From assembly GCA_963695135.1 (NCBI GenBank), contig CAVOGA010000003.1, forward strand, positions 124,001-188,000: DNA of 64,000 bases, given 5' to 3'. The DNA comes from Marinihelvus sp963695135 (GTDB lineage Bacteria > Pseudomonadota > Gammaproteobacteria > Xanthomonadales > SZUA-36). Below are positions 43,450 to 52,854 of the stretch, piece by piece (position 1 is the first letter of the stretch; each line of letters starts with the position of its first letter). Both the position numbers and the translations under genes were made by a program. Below the pieces are notes generated by a model. That model was not told where the DNA came from. It ran no database searches and worked only from the letters and a program-made list of their open reading frames with translations.

Positions 43450-44646
43450 ATGATAACGGTTCGCACCACCTGTTCAGCCACGGCGCCAGGCCCTGCCGAC
43501 GCCCTTCGCCTGATCGTTCCAATGGTGGTTCTGCTGCTCGGCCTGCTCCCGCCGGGCGCCTCGGGCGACACGCCGGAAGACGTCGCCGGTGAGTTCACGC
43601 GCGTGTTTCGCTCAGCTGCTGCCGAACACGATTATCCGGCGGCTGCGCTTGCCGTGGTCTCCCGCGACCGCATTCTGAGCCTGGTCGCCATTGGTCACCT
43701 GGACTCATCCCGCACAACCCCGATCGATGAACACACGGTATTCCGGCTGGCGTCCGTCTCAAAAACCATCGCCGCCGGGGCAACGGGACTGCTCGCCAAC
43801 GAGGGGGCGCTGGCCTGGGACGACCCGGTGATCCGGTTTGAACCCCGCTTTCGCATCAACGGCGATACGCAGGCAGTCCGCTTGCGTCACCTGCTTGAGC
43901 ACAGCTCGGGCCTGGTTCCGCATGCGTACGACAACCTGATCGAAGACGGCCTGCCGCGTGAGACCGTTATTGACCGGCTTGCCGAACTTGAACCGGTCTG
44001 TGAGCCGGGCGCCTGCTATGGATACCAGAACGTCGTGTTCAGCCTGCTTGAGCCGGCGATCGAGCAGGCCAGCGCCCTGCCCTACGGAGAACTCGTCCGC
44101 CGGCGCATCTTCGACCCGCTGGAGATGCGCAATGCTTCCGTGGGATTCGAGGCTTTCATGGCCAACCCCAACCACGCCCGGCCGCACGTTCGCTCCCGGG
44201 GCCGCTGGCGGCCGGTGGACGTTGAGCCGGATTATTACCACCTGCCCGCGGCCGCCGGCGTTAATGCCAGCATTTCGGACATGGCCGGGTGGCTGCAGGC
44301 GCAGCTCGGTGCGCGGCCGGATGTGTTGCCCCCGGACCTCGTGGCTTACCTGACCACCCCGCGCAAGCGCACGCGGGGCCAGCTTCGCCGGCGCTATTGG
44401 CGCGACATTATTGATGACGCGCATTACGGCATGGGCTGGCGCATTTATGACCTGGATGGGCTGACCGTGGTGTATCACGGCGGCTGGGTGAAGGGGTTTC
44501 GGGCGGATGTGGCTTTTGCGCCGCAACTGGACCTGGGCATCGCCATCCTCCTGAATGCCGAAGCGAACAGCCTGTCCGAGCTGTCCGCCGGATTCTGGAC
44601 CCTGGCCCGCGACCTGGCGCCGCCGGACAGGACCCTGTCGCCTTGA
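43450..44646 (+). CDS. Secreted serine hydrolase (class C beta-lactamase fold)
   Basis: 398 residues with a signal or anchor segment (LRLIVPMVVLLLGLLPPGASG). Active-site set of the AmpC/CubicO family: SVSK (SxxK, about residue 102-105), YQN in CYGYQNVVFSLLE, and the HGG triad element in VVYHGGWVKGF. Such proteins include D-aminopeptidases, esterases and beta-lactamases; substrate not assigned. Divergent from the bactofilin gene, so a wall-related role is conceivable. Confidence 0.88.
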   Translation: MITVRTTCSATAPGPADALRLIVPMVVLLLGLLPPGASGDTPEDVAGEFTRVFRSAAAEHDYPAAALAVVSRDRILSLVAIGHLDSSRTTPIDEHTVFRLASVSKTIAAGATGLLANEGALAWDDPVIRFEPRFRINGDTQAVRLRHLLEHSSGLVPHAYDNLIEDGLPRETVIDRLAELEPVCEPGACYGYQNVVFSLLEPAIEQASALPYGELVRRRIFDPLEMRNASVGFEAFMANPNHARPHVRSRGRWRPVDVEPDYYHLPAAAGVNASISDMAGWLQAQLGARPDVLPPDLVAYLTTPRKRTRGQLRRRYWRDIIDDAHYGMGWRIYDLDGLTVVYHGGWVKGFRADVAFAPQLDLGIAILLNAEANSLSELSAGFWTLARDLAPPDRTLSP

Positions 44647-44731
44647 GCGCCCCGGCCGGTCAGAACTGACGCACTGCCGGCATGATGCGACAATTCACCT
44701 TCGAAACTGCCAACCGACAAGACCACAACGC

Positions 44732-47700
44732 ATGGATAAACCAATGAAATTCAAGCTGATCGCGCCGTTGCTCTGCCTCCTGATACTGACACCGTTGAGC
44801 TACGCGCAGCTGCCAACAGAAGAGCTGGAAGCACTGGAATGGCGGGAAATCGGCCCCTACCGGGGTGGGCGCTCGGCGGCAGTCGCAGGCATTCCGGATG
44901 ACCGCGAAACGTACTACTTCGGCGCCACCGGCGGCGGGGTGTGGAAAACCGACAATGGCGGCAGTGAATGGGTCAACGTCAGCGACGGATACTTCGGCGG
45001 CTCCATCGGGGCGGTCGCGGTATCGGAGTGGGACCCGGCGGTGGTCTACGTGGGTGGCGGAGAAAAAACCGTGCGCGGCAATGTTTCCCATGGTGACGGC
45101 ATCTGGAAATCCACCGACGCCGGACGCAGCTGGCGCTTCATGGGGCTGGAGGACAGCCGCCATATCAGCCGGCTGCGTATTCATCCCGCGCAACCCGGAC
45201 CTGGTGTATGCCGCCGTTATGGGCCACCTCTACGGGCCCAGCGAGGAACGCGGCGTTTACCGCAGCCAGGACGGCGGCAAGACCTGGGAGCGGGTGCTGT
45301 TCGTGAATGAAAATGCCGGCGTGGTCGACCTGGTCATGGACCCGACCAATCCGCGCATCCTCTATGCAACAAGCTGGCGAATCCGGCGCACGCCCTACAG
45401 CCTGGAATCCGGCGGTGAAGGATCCGCGATCTGGAAGAGCACGGACAGCGGCGACAGCTGGACCCTGCTTGTCGGAAAACGAGGGCATGCCCGCCCCGCC
45501 GCTGGGCATCGCCGGCATCGCGGTGTCACCGAGCAACCCGGATAACCTGTACGCCATCATCGAGGCGGCGGAAGGCGGCGTGTTCCGCTCGCGCGACGGC
45601 GGGGAAACCTGGCAACGCGTCAACAGCGAGCGCAAGCTCCGTCAGCGCGCCTGGTATTACACGCGCATCAATGCCGACCCGAAAAACGAGGAAGTGGTTT
45701 ACGTTTCCAATGTGCGCTTTCACCGCTCGGCCGACGGCGGCAAGAGTTTCGAGTCCATTCCAACGCCTCACAGCGATAACCACGATCTTTGGATCGATCC
45801 CGAGGACCCGCAGCGGATGGTCCAGGCCAATGATGGCGGCGCCAACGTGAGTTACGACGGGGGTGCCAGCTGGTCAACCCAGGCCAATCAGCCGACCGCA
45901 CAGATGTACCGCGTCTCCACGGACAACGCCTTTCCCTACCGCCTGCTGGGTGGCCAGCAGGACAACTCCGCGGTTCGCATCCGCTCGCGTTCCGCCCGTG
46001 ATGGCGCCATTACGACACGCGACTGGGAACCGACCGCCGGCGGCGAAAGCGGCCACGTCGTGGCCAACCCGGACAACCCGCAGATCGTGTACGGCGGTTC
46101 CTACGGCGGCTACCTGGTGCGCATGGATCACGATACCGGCGACAGCCGCATTATCAATGTCTGGCCGGACAATCCCATGGGCTGGGGCGCCGCGGAGCTC
46201 GAACTACCGCTTCAACTGGAACTTCCCCCTGCTGTTTTCTCCGCATGACGCCAATACGCTGTACGCGGGCGGCAACGTCCTGTTCCGCACCCGGGATGAA
46301 GGCCAGACCTGGGAAGCCATCAGTCCGGACCTGACCCGCAACATCAAGGACAAGCAACAGTCATCGGGAGGCCCGATTACCCAGGACAACACGAGCGTGG
46401 AGTATTACGGCACGATTTTCGCCATTGCCGAGTCCCCGCTGGAACCAGGCATTCTCTGGACCGGTTCTGATGATGGCATGGTGCACCTGTCCACGGACAA
46501 TGGTGCGACCTGGTCCGACGTCACGCCGAAAGCGCTGCCGGAAGAAATACAGATCAACAGTATCGAGGCACACCCATTTGAGCCCGGCGGTCTGTACCTG
46601 GCGGCAACCGGCTATAAAGATGACGACTTCCAGCCCTGGCTGTTTCGCACGACGGACTATGGCCGCAACTGGAAGCGGATTGACAAGGGCATTGACCGCA
46701 GATCACTTCACGCGGGTGATCCGGGCCGATCCGACGCAGGCCGGGCTGCTTTACGCCGGCACGGAGCGGGGCCTGTACCTGTCCGGGGACGATGGCGCTT
46801 CCTGGCAGGCGTTCCAGCTGAACCTGCCCATCGTGCCCATCACCGACCTGGCGATCAAGGAAGGCAACCTCGTCGCCGCGACCCAGGGACGCGGGTACTG
46901 GATTCTCGACCCCCTGAACGTGGTGCGGCAGCTGGCCGCGGGCCAGGCGCCGGAAGACGACGGACTGTTCCTGCCGGCGCCCGCCTGGCGCGTGGCCAAT
47001 GAGGCCAGTGATGATCCCGGCCAGGCCGGCACCAGCGCACCCGCCGGTGTCGTGTTTCATTACCAGCTGGCAAACGACCTGGACGAGGACAGCCCGCTGG
47101 AGTTGCTGATCACCGACAGCAGCGGGGCAACCGTGCGGCGCTTTACGCGCAAGCCCGCCGCCGGCGCCGCAGCGGCGGACGAGGATGACGCTTCGCAATA
47201 TGGTGACGATGACCGGCTGCTGGAGTCCAGCGCCGGGCTGCATGACTTTACCTGGAACCTGCGCTATCCCAGCGTGGAAACCTTCGATGGCCTGGTTTTG
47301 TGGAACCGCAACCTGGAGGGCCCGCAGGCCCTGCCCGGCGTCTACCAGGCCACGCTGACGGCAGGCGGGATGACCCAGACCGTGCCGGTAGAGGTGCTCG
47401 CCGACCCACGCGTGGTTGTGGACGATGCAGCCCTGGCCGAACAGTTTGAATTCGTGCTGGGAATCAACCAAAAACTGACAGAAACCCACCGCGCCATCCG
47501 GCAGATCCGCGCGCTGCAGCAGTCCATTAACCTGGTCGAGGAGCGGGCCGGCGACAGCGTGCAGTTCGAGGCACTGCTGGCCAGCGGCAATGCACTGAAG
47601 TCCCGGTTGGAGGCCATCGAGGAAACCCTGTACCAGACTAAGCTCGAAAGCCCCCAGGACCCGCTGAACTATCCCGATCAGACTCAACGACAAGCTGGCC

Positions 47701-47901
47701 GGCGTCATGAGTGCGGGCGCTTTTGGCGACCACCCGCCGACTGCAGCGGCAATAGCGGTGCGTGACGAACTGGTCGGCGCCATCGACGCGCAGCTGCAGT
47801 TGCTGGACGAATTACTCCGCTCGGAGGTAGAGGCCTTCAATCGCCTGGCCGCAGAGAGCGGGCTGCCCGCGGTCAGTGTCGGGCTGGCTGATGACGATTG
47901 A
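44732..47901 (+). CDS. Secreted VPS10/sortilin-type beta-propeller protein, five +1 breaks
   Basis: About 1,050 residues when joined. Signal peptide MKFKLIAPLLCLLILTPLSY (ATG at 44744 is also possible). Many Asp-box/BNR repeats: GGGVWKTDNGGSEW, GIWKSTDAGRSW, GVYRSQDGGKTWERV, GVFRSRDGGETW, VLFRTRDEGQTWEAI, VHLSTDNGATWSDV. The C-terminal ~300 residues include a helical region (LAEQFEFVLGINQKLTETHR). Frame breaks: 45188, 45471, 46201, 46697 and 47676, each one extra base; every join restores family sequence (for example AAEL-NYRFNWNFPLLFSPHD). Family members are widespread secreted proteins of unclear function in marine bacteria. Confidence 0.88.
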
Positions 47902-47919
47902 GCTGCGCCTGCTGACGGA

Positions 47920-48198
47920 TTAGCGATGACGCTTTGGCAGGGTCCGGTGGGCGCTGGCGCTTGCCAGGTGCGCTTCGGGTTCGACGGGACTGTTCAGAAA
48001 GCCCTGGAACACGGACTCCTGGCGCAACAGGCTCAGGGCCCGCTCCACGAGCCTGGGCGGCGCGCTGCTGCGCTCCAGGGCTTGCCTGGCCGCCGTCATT
48101 TCCAGGTCAAGAACACCCTCGAGCAAGACCGCCAGGAGGCGGTCATGCCGAGGTTCCACAGGTACGGCCTTGCTCAGCGCTTTTTTTTCCTGATCCAT
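47920..48198 (-). CDS. Hypothetical 92-residue protein resembling the N-terminal segment of sigma-linked kinases
   Basis: No clear ribosome site and no recognised domain. The sequence is helical, Leu/Arg-rich, and VERALSLLRQESVFQGFLNS recalls the stretch just before the kinase domain in Ser/Thr kinases encoded next to ECF-like sigma factors. It points away from such a sigma-kinase pair. It could be a remnant or a small partner protein; a chance frame is possible. The remaining gene-free stretch 48199-48410 holds the start signals of the sigma gene and nothing else recognised. Confidence 0.4.
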   Translation of the reverse strand: MDQEKKALSKAVPVEPRHDRLLAVLLEGVLDLEMTAARQALERSSAPPRLVERALSLLRQESVFQGFLNSPVEPEAHLASASAHRTLPKRHR

Positions 48199-48410
48199 TC
48201 CATGGATTCTCGTTCAATTGGATTGGAGTGGCTGTTGTTGTTTAGCAGGTCCGGCATTCCTTGCCTTCCCTACTTGCAACGTACGCAGCGCCGGCAGGGA
48301 ACATATCAACCGGTGCGCGGCGCAAGCCGCCAGCAGCCGCGAAACCCGCTTGCCAAGCACCGCGCCGCGCCATGTACAATCAACGCGGGCACTTCTGGGG
48401 AAACGTCCAC

Positions 48411-48994
48411 ATGAACGATACGGAAACCGACAGCGAAATCACGCAACTGCTGGACCGGTGGAGCAGCGGCGACGGCCGTGCGCTCGATGAACTGCTTCCC
48501 CTGCTCTACCACGAATTGCACCGCACCGCCGGCGCCTACATGTCACAACAGCGGGCCGGTCATACGCTGCAGCCTACCGCGCTGGTCAGCGAAGCACTGA
48601 TGCGCATGAACACGCCAACGGACACGCCGTTCAAGAATCGCTCCCATTTCCTGGCCGCCGCAGCGCAGGCCATGCGCCACCTGCTGATTGATCACGCCCG
48701 CAAGAAAAACGCCGACAAACGTTTTGACCCGGCAGACCGGGTCACCCTGGTCGAAGGCGCGGTGGCCGCCGGACCGGACGACGTTGACATGCTGGCCCTG
48801 GATGAGGCGCTGGAGCGCCTGAAAGCGGTCAACCCGCGCCAGGAGCAGGTTGTGGTGTTGCGCTATTTCGGCGGCATGTCCCAGGAGGAGGTCGCCGAAG
48901 TGCTGGATATCTCAGTGCCGACCGTCGCCCGGGACTGGCGCGTTGCGCGACATGCTGCTGCACGACTGGCTACAGCGAAGACCAGGAGCACTGA
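48411..48994 (+). CDS. ECF-like sigma factor (kinase-associated type), +1 breaks near the end
   Basis: About 193 residues from MNDTETDSEITQLLDRW. Sigma region 2 is QPTALVSEALMRM and HFLAAAAQAMRHLLIDHARK; region 4 is VLRYFGGMSQEEVAEVLDIS, PTVARDW. It belongs to the branch usually encoded beside a Ser/Thr kinase. After DWRVA the frame shifts near 48949 (one extra C) to DMLLHDWLQR; a second extra base near 48978 would lead to RDQEH and the TGA at 48992-48994, 17 bases before the kinase ATG. As printed there is no stop between sigma and kinase. GGGGAA precedes the ATG. Confidence 0.87.
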
Positions 48995-49011
48995 GGAACA
49001 ACACGGGCCGC

Positions 49012-51870
49012 ATGAGCACCAAGCCGCAACAGCAAAGGGACAGGCTGATCGCGGAACTGCTTGATGAGGTCGTGGACCTGTACAACGGAACGAGCGCCGA
49101 GCGTATCTGCGCAAAGCGACTGATGACCAGGCGGTCATCAGCCGGGTGCTGGCAATTCTGGAAGGTGAATCCCGGGCAGAGCAGGTGCTCGACGCGCCGC
49201 TGATGACCACCATCGACCTGGACCTCGACAGGCTCGAGCAGACCCGTCAGCAGAACGAAAAAGAACCGATTCGCCGCACGATCGGCCACTACACCCTTGA
49301 AGAAGTGCTCGGCGAAGGCGGTATGGGGCGCGTCTACCTGGCCTACCAGAAAGAGCCCATCCAGCGCCAGGTCGCGCTCGAAAATCATGCGTCACGGCCT
49401 CTCCAGCGCAGCCGACGAGGCCCGCTTTGATGCCGAGCGCCGGTCTCTGGCCCGCCTCAGCCACCCCAATATCGCGCAGATGTTCGAGGCCGGCTCGACC
49501 ACCGACGGCAAACTGTTCTTTGCCATGGAGCTGGTGCGGGGCATGCCCATTACCCGCTATTGCGACAGCCAGCGGCCTGAGCATCTGGCAGCGACTGCAT
49601 ATTTTCATGGACGTGCTGCTGGCCGTGCAGCACGCGCACCAGCGCCAGCTTCTGCACCGGGACCTGAAGCCGTCCAACATCCTGGTGACCGAGCTTGACC
49701 AGGTGCCCATGGTCAAGGTGATCGATTTCGGCATTTCGCTGGGCATCGACGAGACGGCCGGCGAGGCCCGCCAGAAAGGACAGCGCGCCGGCACACCGGG
49801 CTATTCATCGCCCGAATCCCTGGAGCCGGATGGCGCCGACCTGGGGCTCGATACCCGCTCGGACGTCTACACGCTGGGCATTGTGCTTTACGAACTGTGC
49901 TGTGGCCGCCGCCCATTCGACGCGCCCGGGGACTCGATGCAGGAGGTGTGGCGCAAGATCAACGAGGACACCCCGCTGCATCCGGCGCAGCAGATTTCCA
50001 TGATGGACACGAAAACGGCCGAGGGAATTGCCGCGGCCCGCGGCACCCGGCCGGCACGGTTAATCAAGACGATCTCCTCCGACCTGGACGCCATCATCAT
50101 GAAGGCGATCTCCCGGGACCGGGAAGACCGCTACGCTTCCGTGGCAGCTTTTTACGATGACCTCTCCAACTTCCTGAACCGCAAACCGGTCTCCGCGCAG
50201 TCCCAGGATTTCACCTACCTGGTCGGCCTGTTTGCGCAGCGCAACCTGGGCTTTGTCGCCGCCGGCACACTGCTGATCGGCGCCATGGTGGTCGGCCTGG
50301 TGGCCTGGTCCGGGGAGGCGCGCCGGGCCAACCTGGAGGCGGAACGGGCCAGCCGCGAGGCCCTGGCCGCCGCAGGAGGCGCTCGCGGAATCACGCGAGT
50401 TATCGAATTTCCTGGTCAGCCTGTTCAGCCTGACCGGCGAGGCCAGCGGTGCGCCGGAACGCATGACCACGCGGGAACTGCTGGATCTGGGCGCCAACAA
50501 CCTGGACAGCATGGACACCATCGATCCGCTGTGCCAGGGCACGCCTGCGGCAGTTGCTGGGCGAGGTTTACACAGAACTGTTCATGCTGGACCAGGCGGA
50601 GGCCATGGTCCGCCAGGCGCTGGAAACACGGCGGGAGCTGCTGGGTCCCAACCACCCGGCGGTCGCCGACAGCATGGGACAGCTGGCGGATATCTACCGT
50701 ACCCAGATGAGTTACGAGGAGTCGGAACCCTTGCTGCTCGAGGCCCTGGACATCGCCCGCAGCGCCCGGCCCCAGGACCTGGCCATCACCGCGGACCTGT
50801 GGAGCCGTCTCGGCGAGCTGTACTCGGACCAATCGCGGCTGGACGAGGCGATTGCCGCGCATGAGCGCGCCCTGGAAATTCGCGAACTGGAGATGAGCGG
50901 CCAGGATGACCGTGCGTTGGCCGACTCCTTATATGACCTGGGCGTCATCCTGCAAACCCGCGGCCGCTATCCGGAAGCCGAGGTGTATTTCAGCCAGGCC
51001 ATCGAACTTTACCGGCGGGTGCTCGGCAACGGTCAGCGAACCGCTGACACGCTGGAGAACCTGGCGTTCTCCGAGGAAGAAATCGGCCAGCTGGATGATG
51101 CGGAACTCCACCTGCGCGAGGCCTATGACATCTGGGCATCCATCGAGTCACCGGACAACAGCAATGCCATTCGCGCCCTGGAACGGCTGGTCCAGGCCCT
51201 GACGCGATGGGGCCGCTACAACGAGGGCATTATCGCGGGCCAGCGGGCGCTGGCCCTGCGCGAAGGCACGCTGGGCCGGAATAACCCGGACCTGATTCCC
51301 AGCCTGCTGGCGCTGGGCATCAACGAGGGCTTCGCCGGTGATTACAGCGGGGCGGCCCGTGACCTGGAGCGCGCCCTGGCGCTGGCCAACGAGTTCTACG
51401 GGGAAGACGACCGGCGCACCCGCGCGGTCTGGGATTCGCTGGGCTGGCTGGCCTGGCAGCAGGGTGATTACGAAGAGGCCCTGGCCATTCACCAGGGCCT
51501 GCTGGAACTGCGCCAGGAGCTGTTCGGCCAGGGGCATATCCTGACCGCTTTCAGCGGGCAGAACACCGCCGTGGCCCTGGCCGCCCTGGGCCGCTTCGAG
51601 GAGGCGGACCGGATGATGACGCAGGCGCTGGTGACCTGGGAGCGGCTGCGCGGCTCCGGGCATCGCAGCACGGCCCGCGCGCAACACTACCTGGGGCTGA
51701 TTCGCTGGCAACTGAACGACATGGGCCAGGCGCAGGCTTTGCTGGAGCGCGCCCTGGCCACCAGGGAACGGCTGTACGGTGACAATCACCCGGATGTTGC
51801 GAAAAGCCGGGCAGCGGTGGACGCCCTGCGCGGCGGACGCAGACCGCTGCCGGTAACCGCCGCCAACTGA
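49012..51870 (+). CDS. Membrane Ser/Thr protein kinase with TPR sensor region, five frame breaks
   Basis: About 950 residues. N-terminal helical segment, then a Hanks-type kinase: GEGGMG, VALKIMRHG, HRDLKPSNIL, VIDFGIS, GTPGYSSPESLEPDG, SDVYTLGIVLYEL. A transmembrane helix (LGFVAAGTLLIGAMVVGLVA) follows, then TPR repeats (VADSMGQLADIYRTQMSYEE, LADSLYDLGVILQTRGRYPE, GQNTAVALAALGRFEEADRM). Breaks: about 49090-49107 (+2 or -1), 49380, 49576, 50372 and 50538 (one extra base each). GAGGAA lies 12 bases before the ATG. Expected to sense envelope or peptide signals and act with the sigma factor upstream. Confidence 0.88.
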
Positions 51871-51904
51871 ACCTGCCGGGCACTGCGCCTTTCGCAAATA
51901 AAGA

Positions 51905-51939
51905 ACGGGGCCGGCCTGCGGTGTGCAGTCCGGCCCCGT
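51905..51939 (+). terminator. Terminator after the kinase gene
   Basis: 10-bp stem ACGGGGCCGG / CCGGCCCCGT, extended inside by CTGC/GCAG, 35 bases past the stop. Followed by CATTTGA, a poor T-run. Confidence 0.6.
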
Positions 51940-52114
51940 CATTTGACCATTCCTTTGGCTCGGCGCCCGGTGGATAGCGCCTCGACCGGGCATCTTGCCC
52001 CGTCATCTCCCTTACCAGAGCAAACGGCGGACGCCGGCAAAACGTATCATGCCGGCGGCGCGGCAGAATCCGTCATAAAAAAGCCCGGAACGATGATATG
52101 AAATGTTTTTGGAA

Positions 52115-52224
52115 TACGGTTGTATAGGTAGTAACGAGGGGACTGACGATTACAGTCAGACTGCAAGGGGAGCGGCCTTAATAAGCCGCTGGGAAAAGGC
52201 CGGGATTCGTCCCGGCCTTTTTTT
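52115..52224 (+). ncRNA. Candidate small RNA with three hairpins and intrinsic terminator
   Basis: Inside the 518-bp gene-free stretch 51871-52388. Order: TTGTATAGG element (52121-52129), hairpin 1 CTGAC-gattaca-GTCAG (52143-52159), hairpin 2 AGCGGC-cttaataa-GCCGCT (52171-52190), and a strong terminator stem AAGGCCGGGA-ttcg-TCCCGGCCTT ending in seven T (52196-52224). No reading frame with a ribosome site is present. The transcript would end 165 bases before the next gene. I do not recognise the family; no good -35 is seen, so the 5' end is uncertain. Confidence 0.5.
52196..52224 (+). terminator. Intrinsic terminator of the candidate small RNA
   Basis: Ten-base-pair GC-rich stem with a stable TTCG tetraloop and a T7 tract. 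Nothing coding lies upstream within 320 bases on this strand, so it must serve a non-coding transcript. Confidence 0.9.
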
Positions 52225-52388
52225 ATGCATAGCGCCGGTCCACAGCCCGGCGCAAACCCTTGCCACCATAGCCCGGCCCGCAACGGCATAAGCAGTAAGG
52301 CCTGAGGGGCACCAAGCGGATTAACTAACGAATTGCTGACATGCGTTGGTATAAACTACGCGACTGATTAATTCCAAGGTGCCCAGTC

Positions 52389-52853
52389 ATGGCCAATTCC
52401 ATCGAGATCAATGGCGTTAACCACGAGGTAGAGTCGGACGGCCAGATGCCGCTGCTCTGGTTCCTGCGTGACGTGCTCCAGCAAACGGGCACCAAGTTCG
52501 GCTGTGGTAAAGGCCTGTGCGGAGCCTGCACGGTTCACCTGGACGGACAGCCCACCCGCTCCTGCCTGCTGCCCCTGAGCGCCGCGTTCGGCCGCAAGGT
52601 CACGACCATCGAGGGCCTCTCCGCAGACGGTACGCATCCGCTCCAGATCGCCTGGATCGAACAGCGTGTGCCGCAGTGTGGATATTGCCAGGCCGGCCAG
52701 ATTATGAACGCGGCCAGCTTCCTGGAGCGTAACCCGAATCCCACCGATGAGGAAATCACCAGCGCCATGCAGGGCAACATCTGCCGCTGTGGCACCTACA
52801 ACCGGATCAAGGCAGCGATTCGCAGCGCCGCCAGCAACACGGGGGAGGCGTGA
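52389..52853 (+). CDS. [2Fe-2S] subunit of a molybdenum hydroxylase (isoquinoline 1-oxidoreductase alpha-like)
   Basis: 154 residues. Plant-type ferredoxin cluster CGKGLCGACTVHLDG with the distal Cys in RSCLLPL, and the second cluster CGYCQAGQIM ... ICRCGTYNRI. Passes electrons from the Mo centre of the large subunit encoded next. Starts MANSIEINGVNHEVESDGQM; co-translated with the large subunit (stop TGA, one base, then ATG). Real substrate (aldehyde or N-heterocycle) not assigned. Confidence 0.94.
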   Translation: MANSIEINGVNHEVESDGQMPLLWFLRDVLQQTGTKFGCGKGLCGACTVHLDGQPTRSCLLPLSAAFGRKVTTIEGLSADGTHPLQIAWIEQRVPQCGYCQAGQIMNAASFLERNPNPTDEEITSAMQGNICRCGTYNRIKAAIRSAASNTGEA

Positions 52854-52854
52854 A

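Noticed and set aside
52115..52224. Mini-ykkC, molybdenum-cofactor or cyclic-di-GMP riboswitch
   Set aside because: Only one ACGA-type loop is present, and the conserved cores of the other two classes are absent.
52047..52289. 80-codon minus-strand frame over the candidate small RNA
   Set aside because: It reads through the terminator hairpins, has no family and no ribosome site.
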